From JAKSCF01 sp028279945 (GTDB lineage: Bacteria > Bacillota > Clostridia > Peptostreptococcales > JAAYPU01): a stretch of DNA of 43,798 bases. The stretch lies in the NCBI GenBank assembly GCA_028279945.1, contig JANQMT010000111.1, forward strand, positions 1-43,798, written 5' to 3'. The notes below the pieces were generated by a model. That model ran no database searches. It was not told where the DNA came from and saw only the letters and a list, made by a program, of their open reading frames with translations. Both the position numbers and the translations under genes were made by a program. Positions 9,003 to 16,127 of this stretch are shown piece after piece (position 1 is the first letter of the stretch; each line of letters opens with the position of its first letter).

Positions 9003-9031
9003 ATTATAATTAATATTCTCTTTAAAATCAA
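9003..9031 (-). promoter_or_regulatory. Sigma-A promoter of the iron ABC operon
   Basis: -35 TTGATT (9026-9031) and -10 TATAAT (9003-9008) with a 17-bp spacer. The start would be near 8996, inside the Fur box. Confidence 0.7.
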
Positions 9032-9115
9032 TATAGAATATAAATTATTTCTAATTTCTGGGTAAATGAGAAAATTAAAAATCCAGTTAATACCTCAATT
9101 TTTCAATAAAAAAAA

Positions 9116-9135
9116 GATATATTTTAAAATATACC
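9116..9135 (-). terminator. AT-rich terminator after yraN
   Basis: The palindrome at 9118-9133 (TATATTTTAAAATATA) extends with a G-C and a G-T pair and is followed on the minus strand by eight T residues. Weak stem but a strong T-run. Confidence 0.5.
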
Positions 9136-9183
9136 TTTAATATGTTAGGGCTATCTTATGGAATAGAAAAGCGATATTTTTTA

Positions 9184-9531
9184 TCACAATACGATTGCGT
9201 TTTCAGTATGACGAATCATTGGTTTGCTTTCATGGAATATTACCTCTATGATATCCAGTCTTACTTCTTGATGTTCTAAAGACTTCTTGGCAATATAGTA
9301 TTGTGCACTTCTTACCATATGTTTTACTTTGAAAGGCGTAATAGCATCTATAGGACGGCCGTAATTTTCATTGCTTCTGGTTTTAACCTCTACAAAACAG
9401 GTTACTTCATTTTTTTTAGCAATAATATCGATCTCACCATGCCTGCAGCTGAAATTGGTTTCTATTATTTTGTACCCATTCTTTTTCAAAAATTTTGCTC
9501 CGGCTATTTCCCCTTTTTCCCCTAGATTCAT
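9184..9531 (-). CDS. yraN: YraN/UPF0102 nuclease-fold protein
   Basis: Small protein of the Holliday-junction-resolvase-like nuclease fold whose cellular role is not established. The family core is clear: GEIDIIA followed by CFVEVKTRS (the D..ExK triad), and the N-terminal GEKGEIAGAKFLKKNGYKI. The ATG at 9531 is preferred because GTGAGG lies five bases before it and it gives the usual 115-aa length; a start seven codons upstream has only an A-run before it. In many Firmicutes yraN follows rnhB. Here a hypothetical gene, pfp and a MITE-like element lie between them. Confidence 0.9.
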   Translation of the reverse strand: MNLGEKGEIAGAKFLKKNGYKIIETNFSCRHGEIDIIAKKNEVTCFVEVKTRSNENYGRPIDAITPFKVKHMVRSAQYYIAKKSLEHQEVRLDIIEVIFHESKPMIRHTENAIVL

Positions 9532-9629
9532 ATCAGCCTCACTTTTATCCATTTTTTTACATTAATTTAATTTATTATATCATATCCAGCCAAAAATCAG
9601 TAAAATTTTTCCACTTTAAGGATGGATAA

Positions 9630-9845
9630 ATTGAATGCAGGCGTATAAATATTCGTTTCTTGTATTAATTTGGTTAGAAAATTTAGGTAGCAGATAAGCT
9701 ATAAAAGTCGTGCACAGACAGGACGTCTGTGAGCAAATCTTAGCCATGGACGGCGGTTATTTGTGGTTAGGCTTTTATAGTTTATTTGCTATCAAATTTT
9801 CTCCAAATTAATGCGAAAACGAATATTTATGCGCCTGCATTCAAT
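9630..9845. mobile_element. MITE-like element with long terminal inverted repeats
   Basis: A 216-bp imperfect palindrome. The arms, 9630-9707 and 9772-9845, match nearly base for base with a few small gaps; the outer 14 bp (ATTGAATGCAGGCG) are perfect. The 64-bp centre holds its own hairpin, CACAGAC / GTCTGTG, and a GCCATGGACGGCGG segment. No reading frame and no obvious target duplication were seen. It lies between the pfp terminator and yraN. It could be a non-autonomous transposon remnant or a structured RNA. Confidence 0.7.
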
Positions 9846-9865
9846 CGCTAGGCATTTTATCTTCA

Positions 9866-9900
9866 ATCAAAAGCCGCGAAAACTTTTCGCGGCTTTTGAT
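9866..9900 (-). terminator. Terminator after the phosphofructokinase gene
   Basis: A perfect 17-bp stem around one central base (ATCAAAAGCCGCGAAAA and its complement), GC-rich core with A/T ends, starting 16 bp after the stop codon. Confidence 0.85.
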
Positions 9901-9916
9901 ATATATTTTTATAACT

Positions 9917-11137
9917 TTATTTGACTTCAAGAATTTTATTTGCCATAGGTGCTCTTAAACGATGAGCAGATGGCAGGCCTGAACCCAGTAATGGTCTGAC
10001 ATAGAATTTAAATGCATCGGTTACATTATTACCTTCTGCATTGATAAATTCATCCGGCATTATTTTAGTTTTTGCTGCGATTTTCTCTAAAGCGACTATC
10101 TTATAATCTACAGAATAGTATCCTATTCTTTGAATGGTAATAGAACCATCTACTTTATGCCAAATCGCAAATTGTGCCGCTTTTTCACCAACTTCTCTTG
10201 CTTCCTGCTGGTCAACATCGGATATACTTCCTATAAAGTTTCTTTGAGGATATCCCAGTGTATCCGCTCTTACTCTGCTAATCTTTAATTTTTCTTTAAT
10301 TAAATTAGAAAGCATGTCTCCTAATGAACCGCTTCCTGAAAGCTGTACGTTCCCATGGGCATCTTTTTCAACATTATCTGTAAGCTTGGTTGCAATTGCA
10401 ACGCCATCCTTATCGGTAATACCTTCTGATACTGCAACAATACAACGGCCGTGCTTGTCATAAACTTTCTTAACCTCTTTTAAGAATTGATCAATGTCAA
10501 ACGCTCTTTCCGGCATATAAATGAGATGTGGACCATCATCAGGATATTTTTGAGCTATGCTGGATGCTGCAGTTAAAAAGCCTGCATGTCGACCCATAAT
10601 AACACCTATATGAATGCCCGGCAAAGCACGATTGTCTAAATTAATTCCCATAAAAGCCTCTGCAACATATCTTGCAGCAGAGCCAAAACCTGGTGTATGA
10701 TCATTTAATACCAAATCATTATCAATGGTTTTAGGAATATGTATTGCTCTCAATTCATAATTACTCTTATCGGCATTTTCATTAACGATTCTTACCGTAT
10801 CAGATGAATCATTTCCTCCGATGTAGAAAAAGTATCTTACATCATGGGCCTTTAAAGCTTTAAAAATCTCTTCACAATATTTTGCATCAGGCTTTACTCT
10901 TGTAGAAAGTAATGCGGAAGATGGTGTACATGCCACTTGTTCCAAATTATGAGTGGTTTCTTGTGTTAAATCCATAAAATTTTCATTAATAATTCCTTCT
11001 ACTCCATTTAGTGCACCATACACTCTTGTAATTTGAGGAAACTTTCTAGATTCCAGTACTGCGCCTACTAAGCTTTGATTGATAACAGCTGTAGGGCCTC
11101 CACCTTGTGCAATAACAACTTTACCTTTTAATTCCAT
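9917..11137 (-). CDS. pfp: Phosphofructokinase, probable PPi-dependent type
   Basis: Converts fructose 6-phosphate to fructose 1,6-bisphosphate, probably using pyrophosphate reversibly. At 406 aa it is longer than the roughly 320-aa ATP enzyme. Seen motifs: GGGPTAVINQS near the N-terminus, GGNDSSDT at the phosphoryl-donor site, PKTIDND with the catalytic Asp, and MGRHAGFL. ATP enzymes have GGDGS; PPi enzymes have GGDDS. Here the second Asp, the PPi marker, is kept, while the first is Asn. It has AGGAGG at the start, its own consensus promoter and its own terminator, so it is monocistronic. Confidence 0.9.
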   Translation of the reverse strand: MELKGKVVIAQGGGPTAVINQSLVGAVLESRKFPQITRVYGALNGVEGIINENFMDLTQETTHNLEQVACTPSSALLSTRVKPDAKYCEEIFKALKAHDVRYFFYIGGNDSSDTVRIVNENADKSNYELRAIHIPKTIDNDLVLNDHTPGFGSAARYVAEAFMGINLDNRALPGIHIGVIMGRHAGFLTAASSIAQKYPDDGPHLIYMPERAFDIDQFLKEVKKVYDKHGRCIVAVSEGITDKDGVAIATKLTDNVEKDAHGNVQLSGSGSLGDMLSNLIKEKLKISRVRADTLGYPQRNFIGSISDVDQQEAREVGEKAAQFAIWHKVDGSITIQRIGYYSVDYKIVALEKIAAKTKIMPDEFINAEGNNVTDAFKFYVRPLLGSGLPSAHRLRAPMANKILEVK

Positions 11138-11191
11138 ACTTCTTACCTCCTTTTTATTCGTACTCTCCCATACTTAAAATTGCTATTTTTT

Positions 11192-11220
11192 ATTTTACTG
11201 AACATACTTCTATTTGTCAA
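11192..11220 (-). promoter_or_regulatory. Sigma-A promoter of the phosphofructokinase gene
   Basis: -35 TTGACA (11215-11220), 17-bp spacer, -10 TAAAAT (11192-11197). Perfect -35 and near-perfect -10; start near 11185, giving a leader of about 48 nt. Confidence 0.8.
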
Positions 11221-11311
11221 AGAACAATCTTATAATCATTAAATCTATGCAAATACGCTTTATAACGCTATTTTTTTATTCCATAATTCTTTGCTTGTCC
11301 TAAGATTCACC

Positions 11312-11348
11312 ATGAGAATAGAAACGTTCAACGTTTGACTACTCTCAT
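11312..11348. terminator. Hairpin after the arginine-rich protein gene
   Basis: Nested stem ATGAGA / TCTCAT enclosing AAACG / CGTTT. The T-run is on the plus side, so as a minus-strand terminator it is imperfect. It begins 6 bp after the stop of the unknown gene. Confidence 0.45.
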
Positions 11349-11353
11349 TTTTA

Positions 11354-11764
11354 TTAAAACCTGCCGTATGGTCTTCTTCTTGGATATCCGTAGTAGCGCC
11401 TTCTCCTTCTACGTCGACCAATCAATTCTCCCAACAGTACTATAGAAATAATATCTCCAAAGAATCCTCCCCTGTACTGAGCCTTTTCAGATTCTTGGAT
11501 AGGTGCTCGATTAAGCTTTGGCTGTACATTGTTATGAATCGTCTCTACCATGTCATCCAACTGCTCTTTTGTCGGCGTTTGTGTCGGTCCATAGGTTCGA
11601 TCCCAAGTATTACACTGTTTAACCACTTCAGGATAAACAATATAGTATACCGGAGGATACATTTGTTCTAATTGAGCTTCTCCTTTTCTCAAGGCATCAT
11701 ATTCATTTTGACTCACATAATCGTTTCTATATAAAGATTGTGTCATTTTAATTTTTTTATGCAT
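11354..11764 (-). CDS. Small protein with arginine-rich C-terminus, function unknown
   Basis: A 136-aa protein I do not recognise. The ATG at 11764 has GGGAGG eight bases upstream, better than the in-frame start five codons earlier. The N-terminal two-thirds contain MYPPVYYIVYPEVVKQC and a proline/threonine-rich turn. Then comes a short hydrophobic stretch (GDIISIVLLGELI) followed directly by seven arginines and a Tyr/Arg/Pro tail. The tail could bind nucleic acid, anionic lipid or the spore surface. Spore-coat proteins can look like this, but that is only a guess. It sits between rnhB and pfp as a separate unit. Confidence 0.75.
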   Translation of the reverse strand: MHKKIKMTQSLYRNDYVSQNEYDALRKGEAQLEQMYPPVYYIVYPEVVKQCNTWDRTYGPTQTPTKEQLDDMVETIHNNVQPKLNRAPIQESEKAQYRGGFFGDIISIVLLGELIGRRRRRRRYYGYPRRRPYGRF

Positions 11765-11866
11765 TAAAAAGCCTCCCATTAGTTTATTTACAATTATTAT
11801 ATGAAGATTATAATAAAGAGGAAACTTTATTGACGTTAAACAACCTTTAAAATAGTAATTATTGCT

Positions 11867-12640
11867 CTATAAAAAGTCTTTTAAAAATGATCTTCTATGT
11901 AAAGGGGATAGCCCGTATTCTTTTATGCCTTGATAATGGTTCTTTGTCCCATATCCCTTATTTGCTTTAAAATCATAATAAGGGTATTGTTCGTGATATT
12001 CACACATTTTTCTATCTCTTGTTACTTTAGCGATAATAGATGCGGCCGCTATAGATATACTCTTTTGGTCACCTTTTATAATTGCTGTTTGATTGCATGC
12101 TATATCCTCCAAAGTTACTGCATCGATTAATTCATGTTCCGGTACAACATTTAAATCATTTATGGCATTTTTCATAGCCAGCTTAGTAGCATTTAAAATA
12201 TTAATTTCATCTATCATTTCATTGGCCACAACGCCTATTCCAACAGCTTTGGCATGACCTGTAATATAATCATATAGTTCTTCTCTTTTTTTCTCAGGTA
12301 TTAATTTGGAGTCATTGATACCTAATACAAAAAAGTTCCTTGGCAAAATAACGGCAGCAGCAACTACAGGCCCTGCAAGAGGCCCTCTGCCTACCTCATC
12401 AATTCCCGCTATTATCTGACAATCAGAATCATACAATTCTGTTTCATATTGATTCATGCCCTCAATTCTTTTGAGTTCTATTAAGTGCTTCTTGTACCGA
12501 TTCTCCAGCTGCCTCGCCAGTTTATGCACTGCTTTTCTTGAATCATTTCGCAGCAGCTCAATATAAATAGGATATTCTTCCATATCAATCTCATGAATCA
12601 TATCTTGTACTTCACTAACGGTTAATACTTTAGTCTCCAT
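11867..12640 (-). CDS. rnhB: Ribonuclease HII
   Basis: Removes ribonucleotides and RNA primers from RNA-DNA hybrids. The catalytic core is plain: AGIDEVGRGPLAGPVVAAAV (first Asp-Glu pair), GINDSKLIPEKKRE, and AAASIIAKVTRDR. The N-terminal extension of about 75 residues is common in Firmicute RnhB. Start ATG has CAGGTG upstream. It lies 14 bp after rbgA and is probably co-transcribed with it. Confidence 0.96.
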   Translation of the reverse strand: METKVLTVSEVQDMIHEIDMEEYPIYIELLRNDSRKAVHKLARQLENRYKKHLIELKRIEGMNQYETELYDSDCQIIAGIDEVGRGPLAGPVVAAAVILPRNFFVLGINDSKLIPEKKREELYDYITGHAKAVGIGVVANEMIDEINILNATKLAMKNAINDLNVVPEHELIDAVTLEDIACNQTAIIKGDQKSISIAAASIIAKVTRDRKMCEYHEQYPYYDFKANKGYGTKNHYQGIKEYGLSPLHRRSFLKDFL

Positions 12641-12654
12641 AATTCACCTGTCCC

Positions 12655-13494
12655 CTAATCCGGCCTTTCTATACTGATATTGCCGATTTTGCCTGTACGG
12701 TATTCATCCATTATGGTTTTTGCAGCTCTATCATAGTCGATTCTGCCTCCGGATAATATGAATCCTCTTTTGGTACATATTTCATCTAATATTTCAATAG
12801 GTTCTTGACCCTCTATGTGATCCAGGTTATATCTTTCTTTTAATTTGTCCGGATAATTATGAAGCAAAAACTCAATAAACTTTAATGCCACTTCTGATAA
12901 ATCCAGAATTTCATCTTTAATTGAGCCTACATAGGCTAATTTAAGTCCTATTTCTTTATCTTCAAACTTTGGCCATAATATACCGGGTGTATCTAAAAGC
13001 TGTATATTGCCTTTCATGTTGATCCATTGCTTTCCTTTTGTTACCCCGGGCTTATTGCCTGTTTTTGCGCTTTTTTTCCCGGCTATTCTATTAATCAAAG
13101 AAGATTTTCCTACATTTGGAATGCCTACTATCATGACTCTTAGAGGCTTTTTTCTTACAGATTTTTCATTAATCCCTTTGCTGATTTGTTCTAATTTATT
13201 ATAAAGGTTTTTAAGTCCTTGTCCATTCATTGAATTCATTGGTATTGCAATAATAGCTTTGCTTTCAAAGTATCCCATCCAGTCTTTGGTAATGTTTTGG
13301 TCAGAAAGATCACTCTTATTGAGTAAAACGATTCTTTTTTTCTGATTAATTAATTCATCAATAACCGGGTTTTTGCTTGATAAAGGAAGCCTTGCATCCA
13401 GCAGTTCTATAACCACATCTACTAACTTTAGATTTTCCTTGATCAGCTCTTTGGTTTTCTTCATATGTCCTGGATACCAATTAATATGTTCCAT
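12655..13494 (-). CDS. rbgA: Ribosome biogenesis GTPase RbgA (YlqF)
   Basis: GTPase for late assembly of the 50S subunit. It has the circularly permuted G-domain order typical of the family: G4 LLNKSDL first, then G1 GIPNVGKSSLIN, and G3 LLDTPGILWP. The N-terminal HINWYPGHMKK is also diagnostic. Length 279 aa is normal. The upstream neighbour is rplS and the downstream one rnhB, as in Bacillus. The rplS terminator separates it from rplS. Confidence 0.96.
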   Translation of the reverse strand: MEHINWYPGHMKKTKELIKENLKLVDVVIELLDARLPLSSKNPVIDELINQKKRIVLLNKSDLSDQNITKDWMGYFESKAIIAIPMNSMNGQGLKNLYNKLEQISKGINEKSVRKKPLRVMIVGIPNVGKSSLINRIAGKKSAKTGNKPGVTKGKQWINMKGNIQLLDTPGILWPKFEDKEIGLKLAYVGSIKDEILDLSEVALKFIEFLLHNYPDKLKERYNLDHIEGQEPIEILDEICTKRGFILSGGRIDYDRAAKTIMDEYRTGKIGNISIERPD

Positions 13495-13530
13495 TTATTT
13501 ATCACGTCCTACTGCTTTTCAAAATAACAC

Positions 13531-13555
13531 AAAGGGACTGTATCACAGTCCCTTT
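13531..13555 (-). terminator. Terminator after rplS
   Basis: Perfect 11-bp stem AAAGGGACTGT / ACAGTCCCTTT with a 3-nt loop, 10 bp after the rplS stop. Confidence 0.8.
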
Positions 13556-13564
13556 ATTGCCTTA

Positions 13565-13906
13565 TTATTTCGCTGACTTAATTTTAGCTGCTTTTCCTCT
13601 TCTATCGCGCATGTAATTAAGTTTTGCTCTTCTAACTTTTCCTTTTCTTGCAACCTCAATTTTATCAATTTTTGGTGAATGAATTGGGAAAGTTTTTTCT
13701 ACACCTACGCCAGAAGCAATTCTACGGACAGTAAAAGATTCGCCTAATCCGCCATTTTGTCTTTTGAGTACAAATCCTTCAAATACCTGGATTCTTTCTC
13801 TGTTACCTTCTTTTATCTTAAGGTGTACCTTAACCGTATCTCCTACATTAAATTCCGGTACGTCCTTCTTTAAGTAATCTTGTTCAATTGATTTAATAAT
13901 ATCCAT
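13565..13906 (-). CDS. rplS: Ribosomal protein L19
   Basis: Large-subunit protein at the 30S-50S interface. The family signature is visible: FNVGDTVKVHLKIKEGNRER, VFEGFVLKRQNGG, SFTVRRIASGVGVEKTFP, and the basic C-terminus. Length 113 aa is normal. The start has GAGGAGG upstream. It has its own promoter and terminator; the leader of about 67 nt includes a small GCGGTCCGC hairpin that might serve autoregulation. Confidence 0.98.
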   Translation of the reverse strand: MDIIKSIEQDYLKKDVPEFNVGDTVKVHLKIKEGNRERIQVFEGFVLKRQNGGLGESFTVRRIASGVGVEKTFPIHSPKIDKIEVARKGKVRRAKLNYMRDRRGKAAKIKSAK

Positions 13907-13979
13907 AATGCGTTCCTCCTCTCTTCATAGACGTTCATGAAATAACATTCAGCGGACCGCCCGTAATACACCATTAAAG

Positions 13980-14008
13980 ATTATATCACAAATAATTATG
14001 ATATACAA
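13980..14008 (-). promoter_or_regulatory. Sigma-A promoter of rplS
   Basis: -35 TTGTAT (14003-14008), 17-bp spacer, -10 TATAAT (13980-13985). Start near 13973. Confidence 0.75.
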
Positions 14009-14030
14009 ATATTTTATTAATAATCCGGGA

Positions 14031-14051
14031 TAACCTTTATCCCTTTTATTA
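14031..14051. terminator. Hairpin between trmD and rplS
   Basis: Stem GGGATAA / TTATCCC with flanking AATAAT / ATTAT complementarity. The T-run is better on the plus strand, so it is only a moderate terminator for trmD. Edges are approximate. Confidence 0.4.
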
Positions 14052-14110
14052 TCTACATTTTTGAACTTGAATTATTCATAAAACTTTGTAATAGCCAGCT
14101 GATTTTTAGT

Positions 14111-14860
14111 TTATCTTGAATGATCCGGGTTCATAAAAGCTTGTATTATTTTTTGTTCTTTTTTTGAAAATGAATCTATTTTTTTTATATATGCCTCATA
14201 AAGATCTTTTCGTCTTGCTTCTGTCATTTTTAGGGATTGCAATAATCTCCACTCTTCAATCTTGCCGTGATTCCCGGATAAAAGGATTTCCGGAACTTCC
14301 ATATCTTCAAAAACCCGGGGTCGCGTGTAATGGGGATGCTCTAATAAGCCTGAGTAAATGGACTCATTTTCATAGCATGCCTCACTGCTTAATACGCCTG
14401 GAATCATTCTAGCTACAGCATCAACGACTACCATAGCGGGCATTTCTCCTCCGGTTAAAACATAATCTCCAATAGATATTTCATCTGTCACCCAGTAATC
14501 AATAATGCGCTGATCAATCCCCTCATAGTGACCGCATAAGAGTATGAGGCGATCTTCTTTTGCTAACTGAACAGCTTTTTTTTGGCTAAAGCGTTCACCC
14601 TTTGGCGATAAATATATGGTTTTATGCCCTTTTGCATGGATATGTTTTAAGGCAGAAAAAACAGGCTGGGCCTGCATCACCATTCCTTCTCCTCCACCAA
14701 AGGGATAGTCATCTACACTTTTATGTTTATTGCTGCTATAATCTCGAATGTTCATAACATTGATATCCAATATACCGCTTTTCTGTGCTCTTCCTATTAT
14801 ACTGGTATTCAAAACGCTTTGTACCATTTCAGGGAAGAGGGTTAAAATATCAATTTTCAT
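14111..14860 (-). CDS. trmD: tRNA (guanine-N1)-methyltransferase
   Basis: Methylates G37 of tRNAs using S-adenosylmethionine, preventing frameshifts. It has the SPOUT trefoil-knot motifs: PFGGGEGMVMQ, YLSPKGERFSQ, LCGHYEGIDQR and SIGDYVLTGGE. Length 249 aa is normal. The ATG overlaps the rimM stop as ATGA, so translation is coupled. Confidence 0.98.
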   Translation of the reverse strand: MKIDILTLFPEMVQSVLNTSIIGRAQKSGILDINVMNIRDYSSNKHKSVDDYPFGGGEGMVMQAQPVFSALKHIHAKGHKTIYLSPKGERFSQKKAVQLAKEDRLILLCGHYEGIDQRIIDYWVTDEISIGDYVLTGGEMPAMVVVDAVARMIPGVLSSEACYENESIYSGLLEHPHYTRPRVFEDMEVPEILLSGNHGKIEEWRLLQSLKMTEARRKDLYEAYIKKIDSFSKKEQKIIQAFMNPDHSR

Positions 14861-15357
14861 AGATCCATCAGCCCTTCAATCAACTGAACCTTTATGGTCT
14901 TATTGTTAATATCTACTTGCTTAATGAACGCTTCCACAACCGGAATAAGGATGCGTTGACCGTTTTCCTTTTCTACCTCATACAAATCTTGTGAGGTGTT
15001 TTGTATAACATCTTTAACCATGCCAATGTAAATATCATTCACGTCATACACCTTACACCCTATAATATCTACAATATAATAGGTATCCTCAGGCAGTTTC
15101 CTGGCATTTTCTCTATCTATTTTCAAATATTGTGTTTTATATTTTTGAGCGGTTGTTCGATCATCTATGCCTTTCAGCTTTAGTATGACCAAACCTTTTC
15201 CGTATTTTACTCTTTCAATATCAAACCTATCATGATTGATATATACCCATTTTAACTCTTCAAATCGTTCCTTATAATCCGTTAAAGGATAAACTTTCAG
15301 TTCTCCTTTTATCCCTACAACATTTACAATCTGTCCTACATTAAATTGATTCGACAT
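14857..15357 (-). CDS. rimM: Ribosome maturation factor RimM
   Basis: Assists assembly of the 30S head and binds S19. The N-terminal NVGQIVNVVGIKGELKVYPLTD barrel start and the C-terminal PRC-barrel (IVDIIGCKVYD...ILIPVVEAFIKQVD) are clear. The ATG at 15357 gives the usual length of about 166 aa. An upstream in-frame start has no ribosome site; GGTGATG lies close before the chosen one. The leader carries a 21-bp tandem repeat. Confidence 0.94.
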   Translation of the reverse strand: MSNQFNVGQIVNVVGIKGELKVYPLTDYKERFEELKWVYINHDRFDIERVKYGKGLVILKLKGIDDRTTAQKYKTQYLKIDRENARKLPEDTYYIVDIIGCKVYDVNDIYIGMVKDVIQNTSQDLYEVEKENGQRILIPVVEAFIKQVDINNKTIKVQLIEGLMDL

Positions 15358-15377
15358 ATCATCACCATACCCTAACA

Positions 15378-15419
15378 TGAAGCCCTAACACAGAATCTTG
15401 AAGCCTTAACACGGAATTT
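15378..15419. repeat. 21-bp tandem repeat in the rimM leader
   Basis: Two head-to-tail copies (15378-15398, 15399-15419) starting TGAAGCC and matching at 18 of 21 positions. The unit resembles the TTGAAGCCCTAGC...GAATCTT modules in the smc-ftsY gap. Confidence 0.75.
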
Positions 15420-15444
15420 ACCTTTATAATTTCAAAAAATACGA

Positions 15445-15469
15445 AGCCCATCTGTAGGTTAGATGGGCT
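15445..15469 (-). terminator. Terminator after the KH-domain gene
   Basis: Perfect 9-bp stem AGCCCATCT / AGATGGGCT with a 7-nt loop, followed on the minus strand by TCGTATTTTTTG. Confidence 0.75.
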
Positions 15470-15498
15470 GTTTATGTTCATTGGCTGCATGATTAATA

Positions 15499-15729
15499 TT
15501 ATTGAATGATTTCAACAACAACTCTTTTGTTTTCTTTGCTTGCAGCAGCTTTTACAACCGTACGAATAGCTTTTGCTATTCTGCCTTGCTTACCAATTAC
15601 TTTTCCCATATCTTCTGGTGCAACCTTCAATTCAATAATTATGGACTGTCGGCCTTCTACTTCGTTTACATAAACATCATCCGGATGATCGACCAGCGCT
15701 TTGGCAATCATTTCAACTAAGTCTACCAT
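15499..15729 (-). CDS. khpA: KH-domain RNA-binding protein (YlqC/KhpA)
   Basis: Small RNA-binding protein of 76 aa that in other Firmicutes works with KhpB/Jag. The single KH domain is seen with its loop VIGKQGRIAKAIRT. Placement right after rpsP is the standard order. Start ATG has GGAGGAGG upstream. Confidence 0.95.
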   Translation of the reverse strand: MVDLVEMIAKALVDHPDDVYVNEVEGRQSIIIELKVAPEDMGKVIGKQGRIAKAIRTVVKAAASKENKRVVVEIIQ

Positions 15730-15754
15730 TTGCTTCCTCCTCCAGAATACTTAT

Positions 15755-16027
15755 TTATTCTTCAACTACTTTTCCTTCTAGCTTTTGGTATACACCATAT
15801 TTAGTGAATAAACTTTTAACAGTTTCAGTTGGTTGTGCACCATCTTTTAACCATTTTACAGCTTTTTCATCATTAATTTTTACTTCAACTGGTTCAGAAA
15901 CCGGATTATAATAACCTATTTCTTCAATAAATCTACCATCTCTAGGTGAACGAGAGTCTGCAACTACCACTCTGTAAAATGGTTTTTTCTTAGCTCCCAT
16001 TCTTTTAAGTCTAATTTTTACTGCCAC
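15755..16027 (-). CDS. rpsP: Ribosomal protein S16
   Basis: Small-subunit assembly protein, 90 aa. The sequence VAVKIRLKRMGAKKKPFYR is diagnostic. The GTG at 16027 is chosen since AAGGAGG lies eight bases upstream; a start three codons earlier would overlap that site. Followed 25 bp later by the KH-domain gene in the same transcript. Confidence 0.97.
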   Translation of the reverse strand: MAVKIRLKRMGAKKKPFYRVVVADSRSPRDGRFIEEIGYYNPVSEPVEVKINDEKAVKWLKDGAQPTETVKSLFTKYGVYQKLEGKVVEE

Positions 16028-16055
16028 ACTTTCCACCTCCTTTGTTCGAATTGTT

Positions 16056-16118
16056 ATCCCAGAAGTTTTCGTAAATAATCTGGGATTATATATATTAAAT
16101 TCTTATTTTAGAATTTAA
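16056..16118. terminator. Two hairpins between ffh and rpsP
   Basis: An AT-rich hairpin (TTAAATTCT / AGAATTTAA, 16095-16118) follows ffh, and a second hairpin (ATCCCAGA / TCTGGGAT, 16056-16086) stands 28 bp before rpsP. Neither has a strong T-run on the minus strand; partial termination or mRNA processing is possible. Confidence 0.4.
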
Positions 16119-16127
16119 CAAACATCA

